Positions 26,637-34,868 of a stretch of 64,000 nt of DNA are shown here, one piece after another. Every line of letters starts with the position of its first letter. Position 1 is the first letter of the stretch. The stretch covers positions 62,001-126,000 of the forward strand of contig CAZWMT010000013.1 of the NCBI GenBank assembly GCA_964635055.1. Direction: 5' to 3'. The notes under the pieces were generated by a model. It was given only the letters and a program-made list of their open reading frames with translations. It made no database searches and had not been told where the DNA came from. A program made the translations under genes and the position numbers. This DNA is from JAEUJM01 sp964635055 (GTDB taxonomy: Bacteria > Actinomycetota > Acidimicrobiia > Acidimicrobiales > DATDAH01).

Positions 26637-26842
26637 CAGAGCGCGTGCTCGAGGTCGCAACGATCGGCGAGGCGCTGATCGAGGGTGACCAGGTCCTGGC
26701 GGTCGAGGTTGATCATCCGCACGACCCCCCGGCCCGCCACGATGTCGTCGAGCGCGCCCACGACCATCCAGCCCGACCCCTCGTTGCGATCACCCATGCC
26801 CATGAGGTGCTCGGTGCTGCGGCCCCGCTCCACGAACGCCAT
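26636..26842 (-). CDS. Small conserved-looking protein (68 aa) coupled to the gene downstream
   Basis: Short ORF with GGGAG 7 nt before its ATG and a TGATG junction to the following 335-aa gene, which argues that it is real. The sequence contains MVVGALDDIVAGRGVVRMINLDRQD, a compact alpha/beta pattern without known motifs. The C-terminal LDQRLADRCDLEHAL looks helical. No function is suggested. It reads divergently from the NHL/RTX secreted protein. Confidence 0.55.
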   Translation of the reverse strand: MAFVERGRSTEHLMGMGDRNEGSGWMVVGALDDIVAGRGVVRMINLDRQDLVTLDQRLADRCDLEHAL

Positions 26843-26964
26843 CTGGTGCTCCCGTCTCGATGCGTCGATCGGGGGTGCTGTCCCCCGATGACGTCGGAGC
26901 GTTACACGCCGATCCCCACTACCGTCTTGATGCAGGTTGGGTTGACGACACGGAGGTGCACGAC

Positions 26965-28302
26965 ATGGGGATCCGCCGGCGAAGGTTCGCGATCTCGGGT
27001 GCGGCGACGCTCCTCGTGGTGGTGCTGCTGAGCGCGTCCCCTGCCAGTGCCACCGCCCCACCCGCGTTCGTGCGCGCCTGGGCGGCGGCCGGTCCCGCGG
27101 GCATCGCCACCGACGCCGATGGCGGCGTCTTCGTCGCCGAGCCGGCAAACAGCCGGGTCGTGAAGTTCGACGCGCAGGGCAACGTGCTCGGCACCCGCAG
27201 CTCCGGTCTGGGCAACCCCACGGCTGTCGGGGTGGACGGCGCTGGGACGCTCTATGTCCTCGACGGCGGCTCGGTGGCCAGGTTCGATGCTGCGGGGGCA
27301 TCGCTGGGCTCGTGGAGCACCGGCCTCAACACACCGACCGATCTGTCCGTGGACAGCGCGGGCGACGTGTTCGTGCTGTCGAGGGCGCCGTCGGGTCCGT
27401 CGAAACGGGTGAGCCGGTTCTCGTCCAGCGGCACCCTGGCCACGAGCTGGGGGGTGCGCCTGGAGACGGCGGCGGTCGCGGTACGTGTCGACGGATCGCA
27501 GGTGTTCACCATCAACCGGCACTTCGAGGTCGGCGTGACGCTCACCGAGATCCTCAGCACCGATGCGTCGGGTGGCTCGCCCGCGTACCTGAACGCGAAC
27601 GCCTCGCTCGACACGCCGATCGGCCTGTCGACCGACGCCGACGGCAACGTGTACGCCACGGACCTCTCGCACAAGGTGGCCCAATTCGGCCCGAACGGAT
27701 CGCAGCTGACGACGTGGGGCGGCGGCGGATCCGGCGACGGGCAGTTCAACGCGCCAGCAGATGCGGCCCGAGCCGGGGACCGCGTGTTCGTCGCCGACAA
27801 GAACAACAACCGGGTGCAGGCGTTCACCTTCGCAGCGGTCACGACCTGCCGTGGCGAGAACGTCAGCGTCTACCTCGGCGATGGCGACGTGCCCACAGGG
27901 GCCGACGACGTGATCCTCGGGACCGCGGGTGCCGACACCATCGACGCCCTCGGCGGCGACGACACGGTGTGCGCGCTCGACGGCAACGACAGCATCGAGG
28001 GTGGCACCGGCGCCGACGAGCTCGATGGCGGCAACGGCGCCGACACCGTGTCGGCCGGTGACGGCGCCGACCACCTCTACGGCGGCATCGGGCCCGACCT
28101 GCTGCAGGGTGGCGACGGGCCCGACGTGGCTGCGGCCGGGCCGGGCCGCGACCGCCTGTTCGGCGGACCGAAGAACGACGGGCTCTTCGGCGGCATCGGC
28201 GACGACGCGCTCGCGGGCAACGAGGGCGACGATCTGTGCGCTGGGGGCGACGGCGCCGACCGGGCCGGCCCCTCGTGCGAGTTCACCCGCGGCCTGCCCT
28301 GA
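26965..28302 (+). CDS. Secreted NHL beta-propeller protein with C-terminal RTX-type calcium repeats
   Basis: 445 aa. A signal peptide follows a twin-arginine-like RRRRF (MGIRRRRFAISGAATLLVVVLL, cleavage near ASA). GGAGGT precedes the ATG by 8 nt. Residues about 30-290 hold NHL-like propeller blades (GIATDADGGVFVAE, GVDGAGTLYVLD, GLSTDADGNVYATD, RVFVADKNNNRVQAF). From about residue 315 there are RTX nonapeptide-like units (GTAGADTIDALGGDD, GNDSIEGGTGADELDGG, GDGADHLYGG) expected to bind calcium. A cysteine pair flanks the RTX part. Propeller plus RTX in one chain suggests an extracellular binding protein. A shorter leader upstream of this ATG is unlikely. Confidence 0.82.
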   Translation: MGIRRRRFAISGAATLLVVVLLSASPASATAPPAFVRAWAAAGPAGIATDADGGVFVAEPANSRVVKFDAQGNVLGTRSSGLGNPTAVGVDGAGTLYVLDGGSVARFDAAGASLGSWSTGLNTPTDLSVDSAGDVFVLSRAPSGPSKRVSRFSSSGTLATSWGVRLETAAVAVRVDGSQVFTINRHFEVGVTLTEILSTDASGGSPAYLNANASLDTPIGLSTDADGNVYATDLSHKVAQFGPNGSQLTTWGGGGSGDGQFNAPADAARAGDRVFVADKNNNRVQAFTFAAVTTCRGENVSVYLGDGDVPTGADDVILGTAGADTIDALGGDDTVCALDGNDSIEGGTGADELDGGNGADTVSAGDGADHLYGGIGPDLLQGGDGPDVAAAGPGRDRLFGGPKNDGLFGGIGDDALAGNEGDDLCAGGDGADRAGPSCEFTRGLP

Positions 28303-28335
28303 GCCCTCGGGGCGGCCCGTGCCGGCCGCTACCGG

Positions 28336-28998
28336 TCAGAGCGGCCGCACGCCCCAGATGCTCACCGGCGTGCCCACCGGCGCCTTGTTCCAGAGGCGCC
28401 GGGCGTCGTCCATGGTGACGTTGATGCAGCCGTGGCTACCGGGCAGCGAGAAGGTCGAACCGTGGATGGCCTGCCCACCGTGGAAGAACATCGAGTACGG
28501 CATCGGCGAGCCGAACACCGACGAGACGTGGTCCTTGTCCTTCCAGTAGACCTCGAAGTTACCGGTCGCGGTGGTGGCCGAGTTGGACAGGCGAGGATCG
28601 CCGGAGCGCATCCGAGCGGCGGTGTAGGTGCGGGTGCCGTCCTTGGTCACCCACAGGCTCTGGCGGGTGAGGCTGGCGCAGATGCGGGTACCGCGGGGCG
28701 CCGGGTCGCCCTGCATGACCCCCCAGGTGATCGGGCCGACCACACCATCGACCGTCAGGTTCTTGGTGCACTGGTAGGTCTTGATGGCCTCACAGGTGCG
28801 GGGGCCGAGCACACCGTCCTGGGTCACCCCCACGATGGCCTGCACCTTCCGGACGGTGGCGCCGGCGGCGATGATCCGACACGGCGCGCTCGCCTCCCGG
28901 TCGTACCCGGGGGGAGCACCGTCGGCGTGGGCGGCGGGAAGGGCCGCGACCTGCAACGACGCGACCGCCACGGCGACGACGAGCAGCACTCGGAACAC
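28336..28998 (-). CDS. L,D-transpeptidase with peptidoglycan-binding domain
   Basis: 220-aa secreted enzyme that makes 3-3 peptidoglycan crosslinks or attaches proteins. A signal peptide ends near AHA. Residues about 40-95 form a PG_binding_1 domain (KVQAIVGVTQDGVLGPRTCEAIK, VDGVVGPITWGVM) with a Cys pair. The YkuD catalytic domain has FHGGQAIHG (His179) and LPGSHGCINV (His189, Cys191). It is convergent with the NHL/RTX gene, leaving 33 bp between the stops. L,D-transpeptidases are typical of actinobacteria that rely on 3-3 crosslinks. Confidence 0.92.
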   Translation of the reverse strand: MFRVLLVVAVAVASLQVAALPAAHADGAPPGYDREASAPCRIIAAGATVRKVQAIVGVTQDGVLGPRTCEAIKTYQCTKNLTVDGVVGPITWGVMQGDPAPRGTRICASLTRQSLWVTKDGTRTYTAARMRSGDPRLSNSATTATGNFEVYWKDKDHVSSVFGSPMPYSMFFHGGQAIHGSTFSLPGSHGCINVTMDDARRLWNKAPVGTPVSIWGVRPL

Positions 28999-29203
28999 AG
29001 CTCAAGGCTACGGACGCGTCCCGCCAACCCGCAGAGGCCAACGACCTTTCACCGCCAGTGCGGACACCGTCACCGTGGGTGTCGGCCCGTGACCCGTCTC
29101 CGGTCGCGATGGAGACCTCGAGGGCCTCGTCCCTGAGTCCGAACTCGGCACAGGTTCCGGCGCGACGCGCCGACAATAACGCTGCGTTGGCGGGGTCCTC
29201 GCG

Positions 29204-30043
29204 TCAGAGCTCGTCGAGGACCGAGCGGACCCTGTCGAGGATGGGCAACACCACGTCCGCCGGCTCGGGAGGCAGGCGGAACACGATCTCGGTCACCCCC
29301 AGCTCCTGGTAGTACTCGATCTTGCCGGGATCGGGCAGGGACCCGAACGGGATCACCTGCAGGTCGGACGGGTCACGCCCGGCATCCTCGACCGCCCGGT
29401 GCAGCTTCGGCAGTGCCTCCCGCATGCCGGCGCCTCCGATCGGGATCCATCCGTCGGCGTAGTCGGCGATGGCCCCGAACAGCTTGGGCCCGGCACCCCC
29501 GCCGATCAGGATCGGCGGGTGCGGTTGCTGCACAGGCTTGGGCCACGACCAACTGGGCTCGAACGCCACGTGCTCACCCTGGAACCCGGCCTCGTCCTCG
29601 GTCCACAGCGCCTTCATGGCCAGCACCTTCTCGCGCACGATGTCCCGACGGACGGTGAAGTCGACGCCGTGGTCGGCCATCTCCTCCCGGTTCCACCCGA
29701 AGCCGATGCCCAGATCCACCCGGCCACCGGAGATGAGGTCCAGGGTGGCGACCTCCTTGGCCATGACGATCGGGTCACGCTGGGCGACGAGAGCGATGCC
29801 GGTGCCCACCCGGATGCGCTCGGTGGCGCCGACGATGGCGGCCATGGTGACGAACGGGTCGAGCGAGCGCTTGTACTCCTCGGCCAGGGGCTCGCCCGCC
29901 GGCGCCGGCGTCAGGCGGCTGACGGGGATGTGGGTGTGCTCGGGGAACCACACCGAGTCCAGCCCCCGCTCCTCCACCGCCCGCCCCAACTCGACCGGTC
30001 CGATGGACAGGTCGGTCGGGAACATCGTGACGCCATATCGCAT
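29204..30043 (-). CDS. LLM-class F420-type oxidoreductase (279 aa)
   Basis: Luciferase-like TIM barrel, MRYGVTMFPTDLSIGPVELGRAVEERG at the N-terminus, VWFPEHTHIPV with the family acid/His strand, and DLGIGFGWNREE after beta-4. QQPHPPILIGGGAGPKLFG is the cofactor-phosphate region. It belongs to the group of short F420-dependent enzymes seen in actinobacteria. Start chosen at MRYGV; upstream in-frame codons run into the terminator hairpin. It lies 75 bp downstream of the FadE27-like gene and may be read with it if the hairpin is leaky. Confidence 0.85.
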   Translation of the reverse strand: MRYGVTMFPTDLSIGPVELGRAVEERGLDSVWFPEHTHIPVSRLTPAPAGEPLAEEYKRSLDPFVTMAAIVGATERIRVGTGIALVAQRDPIVMAKEVATLDLISGGRVDLGIGFGWNREEMADHGVDFTVRRDIVREKVLAMKALWTEDEAGFQGEHVAFEPSWSWPKPVQQPHPPILIGGGAGPKLFGAIADYADGWIPIGGAGMREALPKLHRAVEDAGRDPSDLQVIPFGSLPDPGKIEYYQELGVTEIVFRLPPEPADVVLPILDRVRSVLDEL

Positions 30044-30073
30044 GCGCTCATCCTGGCAGCCCCAGGCCGTAGT

Positions 30074-30112
30074 CGAGGCAATGACGCAGGCCATGCGCGC
30101 GTCATTGCCTCG
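30074..30112 (-). terminator. Perfect 14-bp-arm hairpin after the FadE27-like gene
   Basis: CGAGGCAATGACGC (30074-30087) and GCGTCATTGCCTCG (30099-30112) are exact complements with an 11-nt loop. The structure begins 6 bp after the stop of the dehydrogenase on the minus strand and lies before the LLM gene. No U-tract. A terminator or processing hairpin is likely. Confidence 0.6.
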
Positions 30113-30118
30113 AGACGG

Positions 30119-31240
30119 TCACACGGGCTCGTCGGCGAGGATCTTGCCCAACTCGAGCAGGTGCGGGGTGCCGCCGCCAAGGGTGAGCTCGATCTGCTTG
30201 GCCCACAGGAAGTAGCGGTGCAGGGGGTAGTCGCGGTCGACGCCCATGCCGCCGTGGAGGTGCTGGGCGGCGTGCACCACCCGCTGGCCACCCTCGGCGG
30301 TCCAGAACTTCGCGATGGCCACCGCCTCGGTGGCGGGCAGGCCTTCGGCGAGGCGCCACACGGCCTGCCACGCGGTGAGCCGCACCGCCTCGGTGTCGAT
30401 GTAGGCGTCGGCGGCCCGCTGACCCACCGCCTGGAAGGTGGCGATGGGACGCTCGAACTGCTCGCGGGTCTTGGTGTACTCGGCGGTGAGGCGTAGCGCC
30501 TCGGCGCAGACGCCGACCGCGGTGACGCAGCCCGCGGCGGTGGCATGGGAGACCATCCAGTCCACGATGGCGGCGCCGGTGGTCGGGTCGCCCAGCACGT
30601 CGCCGGCACCCACGACCACACCGTCGAGGTCGAGGCGGGTCTCGGGCTGGCCCGAGGTGGTGAGCAGCGCCTCCTGCGAGACGCCGGCCGCCTCGGGGTC
30701 GACGAGGAACACGCCGACGGTGCCCTCGCCCGTGGCCGCCGGCACCAGGATGCGGTGGGCCTGGAGCCCGATGGGCACGCAGAGCTTCGAGCCGTCGAGG
30801 CGCCAGCCGTCGCCGTCAGCCCGAGCGGCGGTCGTGGGCCGCCCGGGGGTGGTGCCGAACTCGACGAGGCCGGCGGTGAGCAGGGTGTCGCCGGCCACCA
30901 CGCCGGGGAGCAGCGCGTCCTTCTGGGCGTCGGAGCCGAACTCGGCGATGGGCAGGGCGCCCAGCACCACGGTCGGCAGGTACGGGACGGGTGCCGCGGT
31001 GCGGCCGATCTGCTCGAGCACCAACGCCGCCTCGATGAAGCCGAGGCCCGCGCCCCCGGCCGACTCGGGCAGGGCGATGCCCAGCAGCCCGGCCTTGGCG
31101 AACTCGGCCCAGGTGCCGGCGTCGTAGGGCTCGCCGCTCTTGTCGAACGCCTTCAGGGCGTCGTTGCCCAACTGGCCGTCGAGGATCTGCGCGGCCAGGT
31201 CCTTGACCGCGTCCTGCTCTTCGCTGAAGGAGAAGTCCAT
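30119..31240 (-). CDS. Acyl-CoA dehydrogenase, FadE27/ChsE5-like subunit
   Basis: 373 aa, the length I recall for mycobacterial FadE27. Starts MDFSFSEEQDAVKDLAAQI like the FadE28-like protein at 15419-16573, to which it is clearly paralogous (ALPESAGGAGLGFIEA, GALPIAEFGSDAQ, REQFERPIATFQAVGQRAAD, HLHGGMGVDRDYPLH). FadE26-FadE27 is the heteromer that dehydrogenates the longer, C5-carboxylate cholesterol side chain. It is 25 bp downstream of the FadE26-like gene and in the same KstR-boxed operon. Together with the pair in the igr-like operon this supplies two side-chain dehydrogenases, one for each round. Confidence 0.86.
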   Translation of the reverse strand: MDFSFSEEQDAVKDLAAQILDGQLGNDALKAFDKSGEPYDAGTWAEFAKAGLLGIALPESAGGAGLGFIEAALVLEQIGRTAAPVPYLPTVVLGALPIAEFGSDAQKDALLPGVVAGDTLLTAGLVEFGTTPGRPTTAARADGDGWRLDGSKLCVPIGLQAHRILVPAATGEGTVGVFLVDPEAAGVSQEALLTTSGQPETRLDLDGVVVGAGDVLGDPTTGAAIVDWMVSHATAAGCVTAVGVCAEALRLTAEYTKTREQFERPIATFQAVGQRAADAYIDTEAVRLTAWQAVWRLAEGLPATEAVAIAKFWTAEGGQRVVHAAQHLHGGMGVDRDYPLHRYFLWAKQIELTLGGGTPHLLELGKILADEPV

Positions 31241-31265
31241 GTCGTCGTGCTCCGTTTCCCGTTCT

Positions 31266-32444
31266 CTACCGCGTCGCCCGGGGGAGCCCGAGGCCGAACA
31301 TGCCGATGAGGTCGCGCTGCACCTCGTTGGTGCCGCCGCCGAAGGTGAGGATGATGAGGCTGCGGTACATCATCTCGAGGCGGGACTTGCACACCGCCCC
31401 GTCCGACTCGCGGGTCAGGTAGGCCTGCTGGCCCACGATCTCCATGAGCAACCGGAAGGCCTCGAGGTAGAACTCGGTGCCGAACACCTTGATCGTGGAG
31501 GCGTCGGCCACGTCGAGGGGGTGGCCGGCGGTCGCCCCCCAGGCCACCTTCCAGTTGATGAGGCGCAGGAACTCGAGGTTGGCGTACACCCGGGCCAGGT
31601 TGAGCTGCACCCACTCCTGGTCGATCACCCGGCGGCCGTCGGCCAGCTTCGTCTGCTGGGCCCACCCGCGGATCTCGGTGATGATGTTCTCGATCATCCC
31701 CGACGAGCACAGCGTGACCCGCTCGTGGTTGAGCTGGTTGGTGATCAGCGTCCACCCGTTGTTCTCGCCGCCGACCAGGTTCTCGGCGGGCACCCGCACG
31801 TCGGTGAAGAAGGTCTGGTTGATGTCGTGCTCGCTCATCAGCGACATGGGCACCACCTCGACGCCGGGCGTGTCCATCGGCACGACGATCATCGAGATGC
31901 CCTTGTGCTTCTTGACCTCGCTGTTGGTGCGCACCGCCAGCCAGCAGTAGTCGGCGTCGCTGGCCAGGCTGGTGAAGATCTTCTGGCCGTTGATGATGTA
32001 CTCGTCGCCGTCGCGCACCGCCCTGGTCTGCAGGGCGGCAAGGTCGGTGCCCGCGCCAGGCTCGGTGTAGCCGACACAGAAGTGGATCTCGCCCTTGAGG
32101 ATCTTGGGGAGGAAGAACTCCTTCTGCTCCTGGGTGCCGAAGTTCATGATCGTCGGCCCCACGGTGTTGGTGGTGAGCATGGGCACCGGGGCACCACAGC
32201 GCATCGACTCGTCGAAGAAGATGAACTGTTCGATCGGGGTGCGGCCCTGGCCGCCCCACTCCTTCGGCCAGCCGATGCCCAGCCAGCCGTCCTCGCCCAT
32301 CTGGCGCACGACCTTGCGCATGGCCGGGCCGACCCCGTGCGCGTGGTGCAGGTCCTCCTGCACCTCGGGGGTCAGGAGCTGGGCGTAGTAGTCACGTAGC
32401 TCCTGGCGCAGGGCCTGCTGGTCTTCGTCGTACCCGACGTACAT
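31266..32444 (-). CDS. Acyl-CoA dehydrogenase, FadE26/ChsE4-like subunit
   Basis: 392 aa, beginning MYVGYDEDQQALRQELRDYYAQLLTPE and ending GLGLPRATR, much as FadE26 does. Motifs: GWPKEWGGQGRTPIEQ, GYTEPGAGTDLAALQTRA, NGQKIFTSLASDADY, QEWVQLNLARVYANLEFLRLINW and FGGGTNEVQRDLIGM. It is preceded by an AGGGGGA Shine-Dalgarno at 6 nt. A perfect KstR-consensus box lies 46 bp upstream of the start. With the FadE27-like gene downstream it should form the ChsE4-ChsE5-type heteromer for the first side-chain dehydrogenation. Confidence 0.87.
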   Translation of the reverse strand: MYVGYDEDQQALRQELRDYYAQLLTPEVQEDLHHAHGVGPAMRKVVRQMGEDGWLGIGWPKEWGGQGRTPIEQFIFFDESMRCGAPVPMLTTNTVGPTIMNFGTQEQKEFFLPKILKGEIHFCVGYTEPGAGTDLAALQTRAVRDGDEYIINGQKIFTSLASDADYCWLAVRTNSEVKKHKGISMIVVPMDTPGVEVVPMSLMSEHDINQTFFTDVRVPAENLVGGENNGWTLITNQLNHERVTLCSSGMIENIITEIRGWAQQTKLADGRRVIDQEWVQLNLARVYANLEFLRLINWKVAWGATAGHPLDVADASTIKVFGTEFYLEAFRLLMEIVGQQAYLTRESDGAVCKSRLEMMYRSLIILTFGGGTNEVQRDLIGMFGLGLPRATR

Positions 32445-32490
32445 GGATCGTCCCCCTGGGGTTGACAGCGCTGAGACGGGTGGGCGTCAC

Positions 32491-32504
32491 TGAAACAGGT
32501 TCTA
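32491..32504. promoter_or_regulatory. KstR-consensus operator upstream of the FadE26/27-like pair
   Basis: TGAAACAGGTTCTA fits TnnAACnnGTTnnA at every fixed position. It is 46 bp upstream of the FadE26-like start and lies between it and the stop of the protein kinase gene, all on the minus strand. Confidence 0.78.
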
Positions 32505-32630
32505 TTCTCACCGAGAACCGGCCGCGTTGTCGATCCCGCCTCACATTGGCTGCTCCTTCGTCGCAGCGCCTTCGGCATCCGGTTCGCTCTTGCCGCTGCT
32601 GCGCTCCGCTCCGCAGCCTCCGAACCCAAC

Positions 32631-33926
32631 TCAGCCGCCGTGGGCGCCGATGGCCACCAGGAAGACGATGATGGCCAGCAGGGCCAGCAGGCCGCCCACC
32701 ACCCCGAGCGCTTGGGCCAGGCCCGCCCCGGCGGTCACCAACGCGGCGACCGCCAGCGACGTGGGCGACGGCGACCATCGCAGCGGTGGGCGGGGTTGTC
32801 GCTCGACCTCCCAGACGCGCAGCGACGCCGCCACGACCACGATGGCCGTGACCGCCAGCACGATGGCCAGGAACCCGGCGACGACCGCGAACATGGCCCC
32901 CGCCACCGCGACCACCACCCCCGGCGCCCACCGGACGACCCAGGGGGCGACGGCGCGCCGCGGCGTGTCATCGGCAGCCGTCGCCGGTGCCGGTGCCGGT
33001 CCCGGCGGCGCGTCCGGCCCGGGAACGCCGTCACGCCCGGGGGCCGGTGCCGGTCCGACCCGGGGTTCGGTCGAGGGCACCCCCGGGGGCGCGGGCTCGA
33101 CGACGGTCGCGACGGCCACCGCGGGCAGGCCCTGCACCCAGGTGTGCTCGAGCACCCGGGTGAGCTCCGCGTCCGACGGCACACCGAGCTCGGTGGCCAA
33201 CTGGTCGGCGGTGGGCCGGCTCGACGGCCGGGGGTCCATGGCCCGCTCGACGAGGGGCCGCAGCCAGTCGGGCACGCCGCCGAGGTCGAGCTCTCCACGC
33301 GCCGCCCGCACCTGGATCACCTCGGGACGGCTCCCGGCGACGGGCGGGCGGCCGGTGGCGGCGTAGGCCATCACCGCGCCCCACGCCCACACGTCGCTGG
33401 CCGGGGTGGTCAGGTCATCGCCCAGTTGCTCGGGCGCCATCCATGCCGGGGTGCCCAGCACCATCCCGGTCCGGGTGAGGACGGTCGCGTCCCCGAACCA
33501 GGCGATGCCGAAGTCGACCACCCGGGGCCCGTCGGGCCCCAGGATCACGTTGGACGGGCTCAGGTCCCGGTGAACCACCCCGGCCGCATGGATGTCGGCG
33601 AGGGCGCGGGCCAGCCCGGCGCCGAGGGCGTGCAGGTCGAGACCGTCGTGCGCCTCGCGCAGCGTCGGACCGGGGACGTACTCGGTGGCGATCCACGGCT
33701 GCGGCGCCTCGAGGTCGGCCCCCAGCACCCTGGCGATCGACCGCCCCTGCACGCGGCGCGCCGCCTCCACCTCGCGCGCGAACCGATGGCGGAACTCGGG
33801 GTCGGTGCACAGCTCGGGCCGCAGCACCTTGAGGGCCACCTGGCCGCCGCGCTCGTCGTCGACGGCGAGGAACACGTCGCCCATGCCGCCACTGCCCAGC
33901 GGGCGGATGACCCGGTACGGACCCAT
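32631..33926 (-). CDS. Membrane-linked Ser/Thr protein kinase
   Basis: 431 aa. The kinase domain has the glycine loop GSGGMG (11-16), Lys33 in VALK, HRDLSPSN (Asp121, Asn126) and DFG (138-140). It has the usual activation region with GTPAWMAPEQL. Unusually it lacks PASTA or other sensor domains. A Pro/Ala-rich linker (about 285-325) leads to hydrophobic segments at about 330-365 and 385-430, so the chain ends in the membrane with little outside. Substrate unknown; the neighbouring M50 proteases could be part of the same signalling, but nothing in the sequence proves it. Confidence 0.88.
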   Translation of the reverse strand: MGPYRVIRPLGSGGMGDVFLAVDDERGGQVALKVLRPELCTDPEFRHRFAREVEAARRVQGRSIARVLGADLEAPQPWIATEYVPGPTLREAHDGLDLHALGAGLARALADIHAAGVVHRDLSPSNVILGPDGPRVVDFGIAWFGDATVLTRTGMVLGTPAWMAPEQLGDDLTTPASDVWAWGAVMAYAATGRPPVAGSRPEVIQVRAARGELDLGGVPDWLRPLVERAMDPRPSSRPTADQLATELGVPSDAELTRVLEHTWVQGLPAVAVATVVEPAPPGVPSTEPRVGPAPAPGRDGVPGPDAPPGPAPAPATAADDTPRRAVAPWVVRWAPGVVVAVAGAMFAVVAGFLAIVLAVTAIVVVAASLRVWEVERQPRPPLRWSPSPTSLAVAALVTAGAGLAQALGVVGGLLALLAIIVFLVAIGAHGG

Positions 33927-33937
33927 CGCCCCATGCT

Positions 33938-34050
33938 TGCAGGGACGCCGCCGCTGGAACCCGGATGGATGCCCTCGTCAGGTTCCGGTTGCCCGACGGG
34001 ACCGTCGCCTGTGTGCAGGGACGCCGCCAGCGGAAACCGGATGGATGTCC
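33938..34050. repeat. Two direct copies of a 37-bp repeat upstream of the LysE gene
   Basis: Copies at 33938-33974 and 34014-34050, 76 bp apart, differ at about five positions. Shared text includes TGCAGGGACGCCGCC and ACCGGATGGATG with small changes. They fill the region between the divergent kinase and LysE starts, so they may be duplicated regulatory sites. Confidence 0.75.
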
Positions 34051-34078
34051 CGGTGACGCCCAGGCGAGACTGCCATCC

Positions 34079-34705
34079 ATGAGCGCGGCGTTCACCACCG
34101 GCTTCGGGCTCGGCTTCCTCGTGGCCGCCCAGGTGGGTCCCGTGTGGCTCCTCTGCGTCCGGTCGGTGCTGCGGGGCCGGGTGGCCACCGGCCTGGCCAT
34201 CGGCGGCGCGGCCGCGCTGGTGGACACCACCTATGCCGCCCTGGGGGTGGCCGGCGCCGCGACACTGCTCGAGATCGCCGGCCTGCGCATCGGGCTGGGC
34301 CTGATCGGGGCGTCGGTGCTCGTCTACATCGGGGCCCGGACCATGTGGCACGGCATCAGGGCCCGCGGCGGGATGGAGACCCTCGAGGAGGTGGCCGACC
34401 CCCGCAAGGCGTTCCTCACCGGTCTGGCCGCCACCGCGGCCAACCCCTCCACCATCATCTCGTGGGCGGCCATCTTCACCGCCGCCCACACCGCCGACGT
34501 GGCCACCTCCGGCGGCAGCGCCGCGGTGCTACTGGCCGGCATCGGCATCGGCTCGTTCTCGTGGTTCGTCATCCTGTCGGTGCTGAGCGGCGTGGTGGGC
34601 AGCCGGTTGGGCGAGAAGGTCCAGCGCCCCATCGACGTGCTCTCGGGTCTGGCGCTGGCCGGGTTCGGCGTCTATCTCGGCGTGGCGACGCTGCGCGACG
34701 CCTGA
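34079..34705 (+). CDS. LysE/RhtB-family exporter
   Basis: 208-aa inner-membrane protein with about six hydrophobic segments. The N-terminal TGFGLGFLVAAQVGPVWLLCVRSVL carries the family pattern, with Gln-Val-Gly-Pro in the first helix. A loop and NPSTIISWAAIF in the middle are typical of LysE/RhtB permeases that export amino acids or related small molecules. The ATG was chosen at MSAAFTTGFG because upstream in-frame sequence lies in the direct repeats. Substrate cannot be told. Confidence 0.88.
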   Translation: MSAAFTTGFGLGFLVAAQVGPVWLLCVRSVLRGRVATGLAIGGAAALVDTTYAALGVAGAATLLEIAGLRIGLGLIGASVLVYIGARTMWHGIRARGGMETLEEVADPRKAFLTGLAATAANPSTIISWAAIFTAAHTADVATSGGSAAVLLAGIGIGSFSWFVILSVLSGVVGSRLGEKVQRPIDVLSGLALAGFGVYLGVATLRDA

Positions 34706-34731
34706 TGGGTGTCGGCCCGCAGTCCCACCGA

Positions 34732-34868
34732 GTGCGGACCGCGTCACCGCACCGCGGACGGCGTCACCGCACCGCGGACGGCGTCACCGCACCCGCGGAC
34801 GGCGTCACCCCAGCGCGGAGCGAGTCACCAGTGCGGACCGCGTCCCACCAGTTCGGACAGCCTCAACC
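34732..34868. repeat. Tandem array of about seven 20-bp units
   Basis: Units such as GCGGACGGCGTCACCGCACC repeat seven times with increasing divergence toward the right end. The array fills the space between the convergent LysE and M50 genes and touches the M50 stop. It could be a minisatellite or a set of protein-binding sites. Confidence 0.85.

Noticed and set aside
29056..29095. GTGCGGACACCGTCACC stretch resembling the 34.7-kb tandem unit
   Set aside because: Only one copy with partial identity; may be chance in GC-rich DNA.
34732..34868. Possible CRISPR array
   Set aside because: Units are directly adjacent with no unique spacers, and no cas genes are present; it is a simple tandem repeat.
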